Positions 53,265-62,599 are shown, counted from the stretch's first letter. The stretch is 64,000 nucleotides of DNA from Flavobacterium sp. CG_23.5 (GCF_017875765.1 NZ_JAGGNA010000001.1:2445001-2509000), one strand, 5' to 3'. Numbers and translations: made by a program. Notes: a model not told the origin generated them from the sequence alone.

Positions 53265-53807
53265 TTAAAAATAAACCCGTACAAAAGGCATGAATGCATT
53301 GCCATAAACATCATTAGTGTCTCGTAATACATTGTAGCGTGCGCCAATAGTCACATTTCCAGTTCTGTAACCTGCACCAAGAAATAAACCGGTATTCCAG
53401 TAATCTTGAGAATTGCTATTGGAGCCAATCAAATTTATATTAACTCTCAGTTCTTCCAGTTCCGCCGAAAGTTGGATTTCTTCTATTGGATTAAACAGTG
53501 CTATAACACTTCCACCATATAAGTTTGACGCGTAATAATTTTTTTGCTTTATGTAGGTATATTGTGCACCAAGGCCTAAAGCGACATACTGATTGAAATT
53601 ATAAATGGCACTTGGTGCTAAAGAAATGTCGGTGTAGCCAGAACCAAAGCTCAAACCAATTCCACCACCAAATTGTACTTTTCGCCAGAAATCACTTTGC
53701 ATTTTTGGAGATGCTGTTTGTTGCTGTGCAAATAATAAACTCGAAAACAATAAGGTTGTAGAAATCAAAATATATTTATAAATAGTCTGAAATTGATTCT
53801 TTTCCAT
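53265..53807 (-). CDS. Outer-membrane beta-barrel-like protein
   Basis: 180 residues. The N-terminus has a hydrophobic signal (YILISTTLLFSSLLFAQQ). The mature part shows alternating glycine/aromatic strands (FGGGIGLSFGSGYTDISLAPSAIYNF, ALGLGAQYTYI, LFLGAGYRTGNVTIGARYNVL) and ends in the aromatic FVRVYF, typical of small outer-membrane barrels. Orthologues beside sucA are often labelled 'alpha-ketoglutarate decarboxylase', which the sequence does not support. Divergent from sucA, separated by 118 bp. Confidence 0.75.
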   Translation of the reverse strand: MEKNQFQTIYKYILISTTLLFSSLLFAQQQTASPKMQSDFWRKVQFGGGIGLSFGSGYTDISLAPSAIYNFNQYVALGLGAQYTYIKQKNYYASNLYGGSVIALFNPIEEIQLSAELEELRVNINLIGSNSNSQDYWNTGLFLGAGYRTGNVTIGARYNVLRDTNDVYGNAFMPFVRVYF

Positions 53808-53880
53808 GATTATGTTGTTAATTTAACAAATATTAACGTAAAAGTACGTAAAAAACTGAATTAAATATATTGGTTTATTG

Positions 53881-53888
53881 TACTTTTG
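53881..53888 (+). promoter_or_regulatory. sucA -7 element
   Basis: TACTTTTG, 37 bp before the sucA ATG. No TTG at the standard -33 distance. Confidence 0.5.
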
Positions 53889-53925
53889 TCCCTCGATTTG
53901 ACAAAAAAAAACATTCACAAATATT

Positions 53926-56700
53926 ATGGATAGGTTTTCATTTTTAAACGCAGCACACACCGAATTCTTCGCACAATTATACGATCAATATTTAGAAAAT
54001 CCAGATAGCGTCGAGCCAAGTTGGAGAAGTTTTTTTCAAGGTTTCGACTTTGGAATGACCACCTATAATGATGAAAATCCAGTTGCTTATATAGCAAATG
54101 TTGCCGCTGGTAATGTTGAACATGCTCCTGTTTCTGATAAACTTCAAAAAGAGTTTAACGTATTGAAATTAATTGATAGCTACCGATCGCGCGGACATTT
54201 GTTTACAAAAACAAATCCCGTTAGAGAAAGAAGAACTTCATCACCAACGTTGGATATTGTAAATTTCGGACTTTCGTCAGCAGATTTAAATACTGTTTTT
54301 GACGCAGCAAAAGTAATTGGAATTCAACCATGTACGCTTAAAGAAATTATTGTTCACCTTGATAATATTTATTGTCAACATATTGGGGTGGAGTACATGT
54401 ATATAAGAAAGCCGGAAGTTATTCAATGGATGCAAGATAAATTAGGGATAAATGACAACCTACCTAACTTCTCTGCTGATGAAAAGAAAATAATTCTAGG
54501 TAAATTAAATCAAGCCGTTTCTTTCGAAAATTTCTTACACACTAAATATGTAGGTCAAAAAAGATTTTCGCTTGAAGGTGGAGAATCAATAATTCCTGCA
54601 CTTGATGCTTTAATTGAAAAAGCAGCTGAAAAAGGAGTGGAACAATTTGTTATGGGAATGGCTCACCGTGGTCGTTTGAATGTTTTAGCAAATATTTTCG
54701 GAAAATCTACTCAAGATATTTTTGGAGAATTTGACGGTAAAGATTACGATCAGGAATATTTTGATGGTGACGTAAAATACCACTTAGGACTTACCGCTGA
54801 AAAAGTAACCAGGTCAGGAAAAAATATAAATATTAATTTGGCTCCAAACCCTTCACACCTTGAAACAGTAGGTGCTGTAATCGAAGGAATTACAAGAGCA
54901 AAACAAGATAAATATTTCCCTAATGACTTTTCAAAAGTATTGCCAATTGCCGTTCACGGAGATGCAGCGATCGCTGGTCAGGGAATTCTTTATGAAATTG
55001 TTCAAATGGCTCAGTTGGATGGATACAAAACGGGAGGTACGATTCATATTGTAATAAATAATCAAGTAGGATTTACCACTAATTATCTTGACGCTCGTTC
55101 ATCAACGTATTGTACGGATGTTGCCAAAGTAACACTTTCACCGGTATTGCACGTGAATGCAGATGATGCGGAAGCTGTGGTGCATGCGATGTCATTTGCA
55201 TTAGACTTTAGAATGCAATTTGGCCGTGATGTGTTTATAGATTTATTAGGATATAGAAAATACGGGCATAATGAAGGAGATGAACCTCGTTTTACACAGC
55301 CTGTACTTTACAAACTGATAGCAAAGCATCAAAATCCTAGAGATATTTATGCTGAAAAATTGTTGTCAGAAGGAGTAATCGACGTTACTTATGTAAATGG
55401 ATTAGAGAAAGAATACAAATCTAATTTAGAAGTGAACCTTGAAGAATCTCGTAAAAAAGACCTGACAATTATCACACCATTTATGAAAAATGAATGGAGA
55501 GGTTTTGAACAGGTTACAGACGTACAAATGCTTGAAAAAGTAGATACAACTTATTCAATTGAAGGACTTACACAAGTGGCCAATGCGATTTGTAACTTGC
55601 CTGCGGATAAAAAGTTTATTAGTAAAATTCAAAAACTAATCAACGATAGAAAAACAATGTTTTTCGAAACTAATAAGTTGGATTGGGCAATGGCCGAACA
55701 TTTAGCTTATGGATCATTATTACAAGAAGGATATGATGTTCGTATTTCCGGACAAGACGTAGAACGTGGTACTTTCTCCCATCGTCATGCTGTAGTTAAG
55801 GTAGAAGACTCCGAAGAGGAAGTAGTCTTGATAAACAATTTAGAAGGTAAAGTAGGAAAATTTAATATTTTCAACTCCCTTTTATCAGAATATGGTGTTT
55901 TAGGTTTTGATTATGGATATGCCTTGACAAATCCAAATGCATTGACAATTTGGGAAGCACAGTTTGGGGATTTCAGTAATGGAGCCCAAATTATGATTGA
56001 CCAATATATTTCTTGTGGGGAAGATAAATGGAACAATCAAAACGGAATTGTTTTATTATTGCCTCACGGATATGAAGGACAGGGAGCGGAACATTCCTCT
56101 GCCAGAATGGAACGTTATTTACAACTTTGCGCCAGACAAAATATGTTTGTCGCCGATTGTACAACGCCAGCGAATTTTTACCATTTGCTTAGAAGACAAA
56201 TGAAAACGACTTTCCGTAAACCACTTATTGTGTTTACTCCAAAGAGTTTGTTGCGTGATCCAAGAGTAGTTTCTACTGTTGAAGAATTTGCAAATGGAAC
56301 TTTCCAAGAAACATTCGATGATGAAACGGTGAATAAAGCGGATGTAAAAACATTGGTTTTTTGTACCGGTAAATTCTATTATGATATTACTGCCGAAAGA
56401 GAAATCAATGGTCGTAAAGATGTTGCTGTGGTGAGAATTGAACAATTGTTCCCTCTACCAGTAGAACAATTAAGCGCCATTATTGCGAAATATCCAAATG
56501 CCGATGATTACGTTTGGGCACAGGAAGAACCAAAAAACATGGGAGCCTACAGTTTTATGTTGATGAACTTCAATTTAGTAAAATGGAGATTGGCTTCGCT
56601 AAAAGCATATGCTGCTCCAGCTGCAGGAAGTTATACAAGAGCAAAACGTCGTCAGGCGGATGCAATACGAATGGTTTTTGATAAAAATTTATTTAGGTAG
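53926..56700 (+). CDS. sucA: 2-oxoglutarate dehydrogenase E1 component
   Basis: 924 residues, thiamin-diphosphate-dependent decarboxylase of the TCA cycle. N-terminal FAQLYDQYLENPDSVEPSWRSFF is the conserved E2-contact segment. Marks: RGHLFTKTNP, GMAHRGRLNVLAN, HGDAAIAGQG (ThDP/Mg site), RKYGHNEGDEP, and GQDVERGTFSHRHAV in the transketolase-like second half. The stop overlaps a GTG start of the next small gene. It should assemble with SucB, encoded 478 bp downstream, and an E3 elsewhere. Confidence 0.96.
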   Translation: MDRFSFLNAAHTEFFAQLYDQYLENPDSVEPSWRSFFQGFDFGMTTYNDENPVAYIANVAAGNVEHAPVSDKLQKEFNVLKLIDSYRSRGHLFTKTNPVRERRTSSPTLDIVNFGLSSADLNTVFDAAKVIGIQPCTLKEIIVHLDNIYCQHIGVEYMYIRKPEVIQWMQDKLGINDNLPNFSADEKKIILGKLNQAVSFENFLHTKYVGQKRFSLEGGESIIPALDALIEKAAEKGVEQFVMGMAHRGRLNVLANIFGKSTQDIFGEFDGKDYDQEYFDGDVKYHLGLTAEKVTRSGKNININLAPNPSHLETVGAVIEGITRAKQDKYFPNDFSKVLPIAVHGDAAIAGQGILYEIVQMAQLDGYKTGGTIHIVINNQVGFTTNYLDARSSTYCTDVAKVTLSPVLHVNADDAEAVVHAMSFALDFRMQFGRDVFIDLLGYRKYGHNEGDEPRFTQPVLYKLIAKHQNPRDIYAEKLLSEGVIDVTYVNGLEKEYKSNLEVNLEESRKKDLTIITPFMKNEWRGFEQVTDVQMLEKVDTTYSIEGLTQVANAICNLPADKKFISKIQKLINDRKTMFFETNKLDWAMAEHLAYGSLLQEGYDVRISGQDVERGTFSHRHAVVKVEDSEEEVVLINNLEGKVGKFNIFNSLLSEYGVLGFDYGYALTNPNALTIWEAQFGDFSNGAQIMIDQYISCGEDKWNNQNGIVLLLPHGYEGQGAEHSSARMERYLQLCARQNMFVADCTTPANFYHLLRRQMKTTFRKPLIVFTPKSLLRDPRVVSTVEEFANGTFQETFDDETVNKADVKTLVFCTGKFYYDITAEREINGRKDVAVVRIEQLFPLPVEQLSAIIAKYPNADDYVWAQEEPKNMGAYSFMLMNFNLVKWRLASLKAYAAPAAGSYTRAKRRQADAIRMVFDKNLFR

Positions 56701-56933
56701 TGCCAACTGTATTAATAACTGATGGGTTCCGTTTTTTCTTTTACAGTAATGAACATTTGCCAAAGCATATTCATGTTGAAAACGCCGAAAAAATAGCAAA
56801 ATTTAATTTAGAAAATATAGAATTAGTAAAATCATCAGGATTTAATTCCACTCAATTAAAAACAATACGTAATTTAGTAGAACGAAATCAAGAACTTTTA
56901 ATATATAAATGGGATGAGTTTTTCAGTAATTAG
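56700..56933 (+). CDS. DUF4160 domain protein
   Basis: 77 residues with a GTG start overlapping the sucA stop by one base (TAGTG). Signatures GFRFFFYSNEHLPKHIHVE and KFNLENIELVKSSGF match DUF4160, a small His-rich domain usually encoded beside DUF2442, as here. The pair is commonly discussed as toxin-antitoxin-like, with no demonstrated role that I know. It is translationally coupled to sucA, an unusual position. Confidence 0.82.
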   Translation: MPTVLITDGFRFFFYSNEHLPKHIHVENAEKIAKFNLENIELVKSSGFNSTQLKTIRNLVERNQELLIYKWDEFFSN

Positions 56934-57150
56934 CAAATCAAAAAATGCAATAGACATTGTTTTTTCAGAATCTAAAATGATTGTTTTTTTAGAAGATGGA
57001 CGTGAATTAGCTGTGCCGTTAGAATGGTTTCCAAGATTAAGAAAAGCAACCGAAGAGCAACTAAAAAAATGGAGATTCATCGGCAAAGGAGAAGGCGTTC
57101 ATTGGGAAGAGATTGATGAAGATATTTCAATTGAAAATTTATTAGAATAA
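56914..57150 (+). CDS. DUF2442 domain protein
   Basis: 78 residues, overlapping the DUF4160 gene by 20 bp in another frame. Signatures IVFSESKMIVFLEDGRELAVPLEWFPRLRKATEEQLKKW and GVHWEEIDEDISIENLL match DUF2442. Likely the partner of the DUF4160 protein. sucB begins 27 bp later, so both small genes sit inside the sucA-sucB operon. Confidence 0.85.
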   Translation: MSFSVISKSKNAIDIVFSESKMIVFLEDGRELAVPLEWFPRLRKATEEQLKKWRFIGKGEGVHWEEIDEDISIENLLE

Positions 57151-57177
57151 AATAACACACAAATAAAATTATAAAAG

Positions 57178-58443
57178 ATGATTTTAGAAATGAAAGTTCC
57201 ATCACCAGGGGAATCAATAAAAGAAGTTGAAATTGCAACATGGTTAGTGAAAGACGGAGATTATGTAGAAAAAGACCAAGCAATTGCTGAGGTTGATTCT
57301 GACAAAGCAACACTGGAATTGCCAGCTGAAGCTAGTGGGATTATTACACTAAAAGCAGAAGAAGGTGATGCAGTAGCAGTTGGGGCAGTGGTTTGTCTTA
57401 TCGATACAGATGCTGCTAAACCATCTGGTGATGCGCCAGCTGCAGAGGTTACAAAAGCAGTTGATCCCGAGACTTCGGGACCAAAGGCGGAAGTTAAACC
57501 GGAAGTTAAAACAGCTCCCGAGACTTCGGAACCAAAAGCAACTCCAGTTGCAGCAACAACTTACGCTTCTGGAACACCATCTCCAGCAGCAAGAAAAATA
57601 TTAGACGAAAAAAATATAGCGCCTGCTTCCATGTCAGGGACAGGAAAAGACGGAAGAATCACTAAAGATGATGCCGTAAATGCGGTTCCATCTATGGGAA
57701 CTCCTACAGGAGGATCTCGTGGGACTGAACGTACTAAATTATCTATGTTGCGTCGTAAAGTAGCGGAAAGATTGGTCGCTGCCAAAAATGAAACAGCTAT
57801 GTTGACTACGTTCAATGAAGTGAACATGACGCCAATCAACAACTTGCGTAATGAATACAAAGATGCGTTCAAAGCGAAACATGGCGGAATTGGTTTAGGA
57901 TACATGTCGTTCTTTACTAAAGCCGTAACTAGAGCTTTAAAATTATTCCCGGATGTAAACTCAATGATGGATGGTGATCACAAGATTGCTTTCGATTTTT
58001 GCGACATTTCAATTGCAGTTTCCGGACCTAAAGGTTTAATGGTTCCTGTAGTTCGTAATGCGGAGAACTTGACTTTCCGTGGTGTAGAATCTGATATTAA
58101 AAGATTAGCTATCAAAGCACGTGACGGACAAATCACGGTTGATGATATGACTGGTGGAACTTTCACGATTACTAATGGTGGTGTTTTTGGTAGTATGTTA
58201 AGTACGCCGATTATCAATCCTCCACAATCTGGAATTCTTGGAATGCACAACATTATCGAGCGTCCTATTGCCGTAAACGGAAAAGTGGAAATTCATCCTA
58301 TGATGTATGTGGCACTTTCATACGACCACAGAATTATTGATGGTCGTGAGTCTGTTGGTTTTTTAGTTGCAGTAAAAGAAGCGTTAGAAAATCCATTAGA
58401 ATTATTGATGGATAACAATCCTAAAAAAGCATTAGAGTTGTAA
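57178..58443 (+). CDS. sucB: 2-oxoglutarate dehydrogenase E2 (dihydrolipoyl succinyltransferase)
   Basis: 421 residues. N-terminal lipoyl domain with the lipoylated Lys K43 in [14 protein letters not shown]; a Pro/Ala/Thr/Lys linker (about 82-130); an E3-binding domain ([32 protein letters not shown]); a catalytic domain ending with the active-site H384 in [11 protein letters not shown]. Transfers succinyl to CoA. The linker DNA contains two near-identical palindromes (57465-57480, 57516-57531) reading PETS(G/E)PKA, apparently a duplicated intergenic-type repeat kept in frame. Confidence 0.96.
   Translation: MILEMKVPSPGESIKEVEIATWLVKDGDYVEKDQAIAEVDSDKATLELPAEASGIITLKAEEGDAVAVGAVVCLIDTDAAKPSGDAPAAEVTKAVDPETSGPKAEVKPEVKTAPETSEPKATPVAATTYASGTPSPAARKILDEKNIAPASMSGTGKDGRITKDDAVNAVPSMGTPTGGSRGTERTKLSMLRRKVAERLVAAKNETAMLTTFNEVNMTPINNLRNEYKDAFKAKHGGIGLGYMSFFTKAVTRALKLFPDVNSMMDGDHKIAFDFCDISIAVSGPKGLMVPVVRNAENLTFRGVESDIKRLAIKARDGQITVDDMTGGTFTITNGGVFGSMLSTPIINPPQSGILGMHNIIERPIAVNGKVEIHPMMYVALSYDHRIIDGRESVGFLVAVKEALENPLELLMDNNPKKALEL
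57465..57531 (+). repeat. Duplicated palindrome within the sucB linker
   Basis: TCCCGAGACTTCGGGA at 57465-57480 and TCCCGAGACTTCGGAA at 57516-57531, 51 bp (17 codons) apart. The related hairpin TCCCGA-N6-TCGGGA is present in non-coding DNA at 16448-16465. Confidence 0.7.
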
Positions 58444-58478
58444 TATTGATATTTATCAAACCTACTGAGAAATATTTT

Positions 58479-58518
58479 AATCCCGCCTTGTTCAGAAACA
58501 TTGCGGGATTTTTTTTGG
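58479..58518 (+). terminator. sucB operon terminator
   Basis: Stem AATCCCGC / GCGGGATT, with an inner TGTT/AACA pairing, followed by eight T. Confidence 0.85.
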
Positions 58519-58815
58519 TCAATTCTTGACTTAGAAATATGTAATTATTTTTACTTTTTTTTATGATTATGATTTTTTATTTTATAATAAATTAGATTTT
58601 GTTTAAAAATAATGGTCTTATAGCGAGGATTTACCATAACATTACCACAACATTGTCGCGTTAAACAGATGTACAAATCTTTCTTTGCAGCTCATTTAAT
58701 AAAAGTAAGTAGCAGTTATAGCAGGATTTAGGGCTATTTTTAACTGTGGTATTTCTTTAGGATGTTGTATAGTTTTTAGATAGGTAACATTTTAACTTAC
58801 ATCATAATACATTCA

Positions 58816-58823
58816 TAAATTTG
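58816..58823 (+). promoter_or_regulatory. -7 element of the duplicated T9SS cargo gene
   Basis: TAAATTTG, 23 bp before the ATG at 58847. The -33 element is not clear. Confidence 0.45.
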
Positions 58824-58846
58824 AGAATAACTTTTTACTCAAAATT

Positions 58847-61174
58847 ATGAAGAAAATTACTCTAATCATTTTCCTGTTGGTTTATTCGATAGGATTTTCA
58901 CAAACACTGCCTTTAGATTTTGAATCGTCAACTGTGACTTATGCATTCACTGATTTCGATGGAGGTGTTGCAACAGTAGTTGCAAATCCACAAATGTCAG
59001 GAATTAATACAAGTTCTAAAGTTGCCAAAATGGTAAAAGGTGCAGGTCAACCATGGGCCGGAAGCAAAATTTTGATGGGAAACGCAGTTGATTTCTCGAC
59101 TAATAAAGTTTTTAAAGTTAAAGTATTTTCGCCAGTCGCTGGTAAAAAGCTTTTGTTGAAGTTTGAAGGAGCTGGTGCTGCTTTTGAAAAAGAATCGTCG
59201 TCTATTGCTGCTGCCAACGTATGGGAGGAATTAACTTTTGATTTTACTGGTGTAGCTGGTGTCAATAATTTAAATAACAATATTGTCTTTATATTTGACT
59301 TGGGAACTCAAGGCGATGGTAGCGTTAACTCAACTTATTTGTTTGATGATGTTAAGCAATCTGCCGCAGTTGGTTCAGCATTAACGCAAATGACTTTACC
59401 AGTAACTTTTGATGATGCTACCATAAATTATGGTTTGGTTGGTTTTGGAGGAGCAGAGGCATCCTCAATAGTAGTTGATCCAACACTTTCATCAAATAAA
59501 GTGGCTAAGGTCATAAAATCCGGAACAGCAGAATTATGGGCGGGAACCACCATTACTGCTGCTGCCCCAGTTGGATTTTCTACAAATATTCCTTTTTCAG
59601 CAACAGAGACAAAAATGAATGTTCGTGTTTGGTCGCCAGATGCTGGTATTGCAGTCCGTTTAAAGGTAGAAGATAAAAATGATCCAACACATTCTTGTGA
59701 AACAGAGGTACAAGTAACAACCGCTTCAGGATGGCAGACATTAGAATTTAATTTTGCAAATCAAGCCACTGGTACAGCTGCATTAAATTTGGCATATGCT
59801 TTTAACAAAGCCTCTATTTTCTTTAATTTCGGCACTACTGGAGCTACAGCAGGCGAAAAAACATATTATTTTGATGATTTGAAATTTGGTGCTGCTGTTA
59901 CCACACCTACTTCAACTGCCGTTGTTTTACCAATTGATTTTGAGTCGTCAACTGTAACTTATGCATTCACTGATTTTGATGGAGGTGCTGCAACAGTAGT
60001 GACAAATCCCCAAATGGCAGGAATTAATACAAGCGCTAAAGTTGCCAAAATGGTAAAAGGTGCAGGTCAACCATGGGCTGGAAGCAAAATTTTGATGGGA
60101 AGCGCAGTTGATTTCTCGACCAATAAAGTTTTTAAAGTTAAAGTATTTTCGCCAGTCGCTGGTAAAAAGCTTTTGTTGAAGTTTGAAGGAGCTGGTGCTG
60201 CTTTTGAAAAAGAATCGTCGCCTATTGCTGCTGCCAACGTATGGGAGGAATTAACTTTTGATTTTACTGGTGTAGCCGGTATCAATAATTTAAATAACAA
60301 TATTGTCTTTATATTTGACTTGGGAACTCAAGGCGATGGAAGCGTTAACTCAACTTATTTGTTTGATGATGTTAAGCAATCTGCCGCAGTTGGTTCAGCA
60401 TTAACGCAAATGACTTTACCAGTAACTTTTGATGATGCTACCATAAATTATGGTCTAGTTGGTTTTGGAGGAGCAGAGGCATCCTCAATAGTAGTTGATC
60501 CAACACTTTCATCAAATAAAGTGGCTAAGGTCATAAAATCCGGAACAGCAGAATTATGGGCGGGAACCACCATTACTGCTGCTGCCCCAGTTGGATTTTC
60601 TACAAATATTCCTTTTTCAGCAACAGAGACAAAAATGAATGTTCGTGTTTGGTCGCCAGATGCTGGTATTGCAGTCCGTTTAAAGGTAGAAGATAAAAAT
60701 GATCCAACACATTCTTGTGAAACAGAGGTACAAGTAACAACCGCTTCAGGATGGCAAACATTAGAATTTAATTTTGCAAATCAAGCCACTGGAACAGCTG
60801 CATTAAATTTGGCATATGCTTTTAACAAAGCCTCTATTTTCTTTAATTTCGGCACTACTGGAGCTACAGCAGGCGAAAAAACATATTATTTTGATGATAT
60901 GAAATTTGGTGCTAAAAATCTCTCAGTTGCGAATTTCAAGGCCAATTCATCTGTAAGAATGTATCCAAATCCAGTTTCAAACGTTTTAACAATTGAAGCT
61001 AATAGTACAATTGAAAAAGTGAGTATATATAGTGTTTTAGGCCAGGAAATTTTGGTTAAAAATCCAAAAAGCAATTCTGCAACCATTCAAACTAATGAAC
61101 TTTCAAAAGGAGTTTATATCGTTAGAACGAATGTTGACGGAAAAGTAATTACCACTAAAATAGTTAAAGAGTAA
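58847..61174 (+). CDS. T9SS type A secreted protein with duplicated CBM-like modules
   Basis: 775 residues. Signal peptide ends GFSQ. Module order a-b-a'-b': a begins LDFESSTVTYAFTDFDGG, b begins LPVTFDDATINYGLVGFGG. Each is ~160-170 residues of jelly-roll-like beta strands ending in FDDVK or FDDLKFG, similar to carbohydrate-binding modules attached to laminarinases in Flavobacteria. No catalytic domain is present. The last ~80 residues are a T9SS type A domain (RMYPNPVSNVL ... GVYIVRTNVDGK). The a-b block is repeated exactly 1,020 bp downstream with ~98% identity. Probably a surface or secreted polysaccharide-binding protein; binding is inferred. Confidence 0.85.
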   Translation: MKKITLIIFLLVYSIGFSQTLPLDFESSTVTYAFTDFDGGVATVVANPQMSGINTSSKVAKMVKGAGQPWAGSKILMGNAVDFSTNKVFKVKVFSPVAGKKLLLKFEGAGAAFEKESSSIAAANVWEELTFDFTGVAGVNNLNNNIVFIFDLGTQGDGSVNSTYLFDDVKQSAAVGSALTQMTLPVTFDDATINYGLVGFGGAEASSIVVDPTLSSNKVAKVIKSGTAELWAGTTITAAAPVGFSTNIPFSATETKMNVRVWSPDAGIAVRLKVEDKNDPTHSCETEVQVTTASGWQTLEFNFANQATGTAALNLAYAFNKASIFFNFGTTGATAGEKTYYFDDLKFGAAVTTPTSTAVVLPIDFESSTVTYAFTDFDGGAATVVTNPQMAGINTSAKVAKMVKGAGQPWAGSKILMGSAVDFSTNKVFKVKVFSPVAGKKLLLKFEGAGAAFEKESSPIAAANVWEELTFDFTGVAGINNLNNNIVFIFDLGTQGDGSVNSTYLFDDVKQSAAVGSALTQMTLPVTFDDATINYGLVGFGGAEASSIVVDPTLSSNKVAKVIKSGTAELWAGTTITAAAPVGFSTNIPFSATETKMNVRVWSPDAGIAVRLKVEDKNDPTHSCETEVQVTTASGWQTLEFNFANQATGTAALNLAYAFNKASIFFNFGTTGATAGEKTYYFDDMKFGAKNLSVANFKANSSVRMYPNPVSNVLTIEANSTIEKVSIYSVLGQEILVKNPKSNSATIQTNELSKGVYIVRTNVDGKVITTKIVKE
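58915..60915 (+). repeat. 1,020-bp-period tandem duplication inside the T9SS cargo gene
   Basis: Copy 1 about 58915-59895, copy 2 about 59935-60915, constant offset 1,020 bp (340 codons). Line-by-line comparison shows about 22 substitutions over ~980 bp and no indels. 59461-59700 and 60481-60720 are identical. Differences are concentrated in the first ~120 bp. Confidence 0.93.
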
Positions 61175-61198
61175 ATTTTTTGAGTTTGTAGTAGGATC

Positions 61199-61231
61199 AG
61201 AGCGTATCGTTTTTCGATACGCTTTTTTTTT
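61199..61231. terminator. Terminator between T9SS cargo gene and retropepsin-like gene
   Basis: 9-bp stem AGCGTATCG / CGATACGCT with a 5-nt T loop, followed by T9 on the plus strand. Confidence 0.85.
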
Positions 61232-61232
61232 G

Positions 61233-61673
61233 TTATTTCAATAAATACAAATAATGGTTATAGTAATCCACAATTGCTTTTCCTTTCATCAAAACATCGG
61301 CACCGATAATTCCATGCACGGGTTTTGATTTATGTTGCTTTAACGCTTCATTTACATGGGATAAATCAAAAATTACGAGATCAAAGGAAATGTCTTTCCA
61401 ACTCCCTAATTGTAAATGATTTTTTAAAGCCAGTTGAGTAAACATTCCCGTTGCGCCCGCCCCTGAAGCTTTAGTTTTTGATTTTTTGGCTTCCAATAAA
61501 AATAAATCCACACTTTCAAATCCTACACAACTGTTTGAAGCCCCAGTATCCAGAATAAAATTGCCAATTACACCATTTATTTTCGCCTTTATCAAAAGAT
61601 GCTGTGTTTTGGTAATTTTAAACTTTACTTTTCTGTAATTTTCTTTTTTAAGAATATTGTGCAGGTTTTTCAT
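61233..61673 (-). CDS. Retropepsin-like aspartic protease
   Basis: 146 residues, single-domain clan AA protease. Catalytic D42 in FILDTGASN, and the hydrophobic-Gly motif HGIIGADVL near residue 120 that completes the fold. Such half-size proteases work as homodimers. No signal peptide or membrane segment is seen, so it is likely cytoplasmic. A TACATTTG box on the minus strand (61698-61691) lies 18 bp before the ATG. Substrate unknown; not linked to any retroelement here. Confidence 0.85.
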   Translation of the reverse strand: MKNLHNILKKENYRKVKFKITKTQHLLIKAKINGVIGNFILDTGASNSCVGFESVDLFLLEAKKSKTKASGAGATGMFTQLALKNHLQLGSWKDISFDLVIFDLSHVNEALKQHKSKPVHGIIGADVLMKGKAIVDYYNHYLYLLK

Positions 61674-61690
61674 AAATCAAAAATGAAATT

Positions 61691-61698
61691 CAAATGTA
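61691..61698 (-). promoter_or_regulatory. Retropepsin-like gene -7 element
   Basis: TACATTTG on the minus strand, 18 bp before the ATG at 61673; -33 not clear. Confidence 0.4.
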
Positions 61699-61740
61699 AT
61701 CTAAAAATCCAAGATTCTAAAAATTGAGCAATCAAAACAG

Positions 61741-61748
61741 TAACTTTG
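61741..61748 (+). promoter_or_regulatory. tatD-like gene -7 element
   Basis: TAACTTTG, 19 bp before the ATG at 61768; the upstream TTG is at a non-standard 14-nt distance. Confidence 0.4.
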
Positions 61749-61767
61749 TATCTTTCAAATAAAACAA

Positions 61768-62535
61768 ATGACAATCACAGATACACATACGCATCTTTAC
61801 AGCGAAGAATTTGACCAAGACAGAGACGAAATGATACAACGTGCGATAAATGATGGCGTATCACGTTTTTTTATTCCAGCAATTGATTCTACTTGCACGA
61901 AAGCGATGTACGATTTAGAGAAAAATTATCCTGATAACGTCTTTTTAATGATGGGTTTGCACCCAACGTATGTAAAAGAGAATTATTTGGAAGAGTTAAT
62001 GCATGTCGAAAATGAATTAAAGAAAAGAAAGTTCTACGCTATTGGCGAAATTGGGATTGACTTATATTGGGATAAAACACATTTAGAAGAGCAACAAATT
62101 GCTTTTAGAAGCCAAATCCGATTGGCAAAAAAATATAAATTACCCATTGTAATACATTGTAGAGAAGCATTCGATGAAATTTTTCAAATTTTGGAAGATG
62201 AACAATCAGCTGACTTATTTGGTATTTTTCACTGTTTTTCTGGAACATATGAGCAAGCTTTGAGGGTTATTTCTTATAATATGAAACTTGGAATTGGGGG
62301 TGTAGTAACTTTTAAAAATGGAAAAATCGACCAATTTCTGAATCAAATTGAGTTAAAACATATCGTTTTGGAAACGGATTCTCCGTATCTGGCGCCGATC
62401 CCTTTTCGAGGAAAACGCAATGAGAGCGGTTATCTGGTTCATGTGGTCGATAAGTTGGCACAGATTTATAGCCTTTCAGCAAATGAGATTGCGGAAGTTA
62501 CAACGCAGAATTCGAAAGCTGTTTTTGGGATTTAA
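61768..62535 (+). CDS. TatD family metal-dependent hydrolase
   Basis: 255 residues, TIM-barrel metallo-hydrolase/DNase. Metal ligands are visible: THTH (H7, H9), E in GEIGIDLYWD, H in PIVIHCREAF, H in GIFHCFSGT and D in LETDSPYLAP. The family has 3'-5' DNase/RNase activity and roles in DNA quality control. Heads a likely three-gene run with the acyltransferase and asparaginase genes. Confidence 0.92.
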   Translation: MTITDTHTHLYSEEFDQDRDEMIQRAINDGVSRFFIPAIDSTCTKAMYDLEKNYPDNVFLMMGLHPTYVKENYLEELMHVENELKKRKFYAIGEIGIDLYWDKTHLEEQQIAFRSQIRLAKKYKLPIVIHCREAFDEIFQILEDEQSADLFGIFHCFSGTYEQALRVISYNMKLGIGGVVTFKNGKIDQFLNQIELKHIVLETDSPYLAPIPFRGKRNESGYLVHVVDKLAQIYSLSANEIAEVTTQNSKAVFGI

Positions 62536-62599
62536 AACAGAATTGACAATATTTTAATATTTTTTTTGTTCATTTGCGCACATAAAATTGAGAACCAAA

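Larger units (their letters stand above)
58444..58846. other. 403-bp gene-free spacer
   Basis: Contains the sucB terminator at its start and a -7 box (58816-58823) at its end. In between is AT-rich sequence with no ORF or clear hairpin; two similar phrases, CCATAACATTA and CCACAACATTG, are adjacent near 58633-58655. Confidence 0.5.

Noticed and set aside
53265..53807. Alpha-ketoglutarate decarboxylase, a label often given to this gene beside sucA
   Set aside because: It has a signal peptide and a small outer-membrane barrel pattern and no thiamin-diphosphate motif; the label likely spread from the neighbouring sucA.
61233..61673. Retroelement remnant because of the retropepsin-type protease
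   Set aside because: No reverse transcriptase, integrase or terminal repeats nearby; cellular retropepsin-like proteases are common in bacteria.
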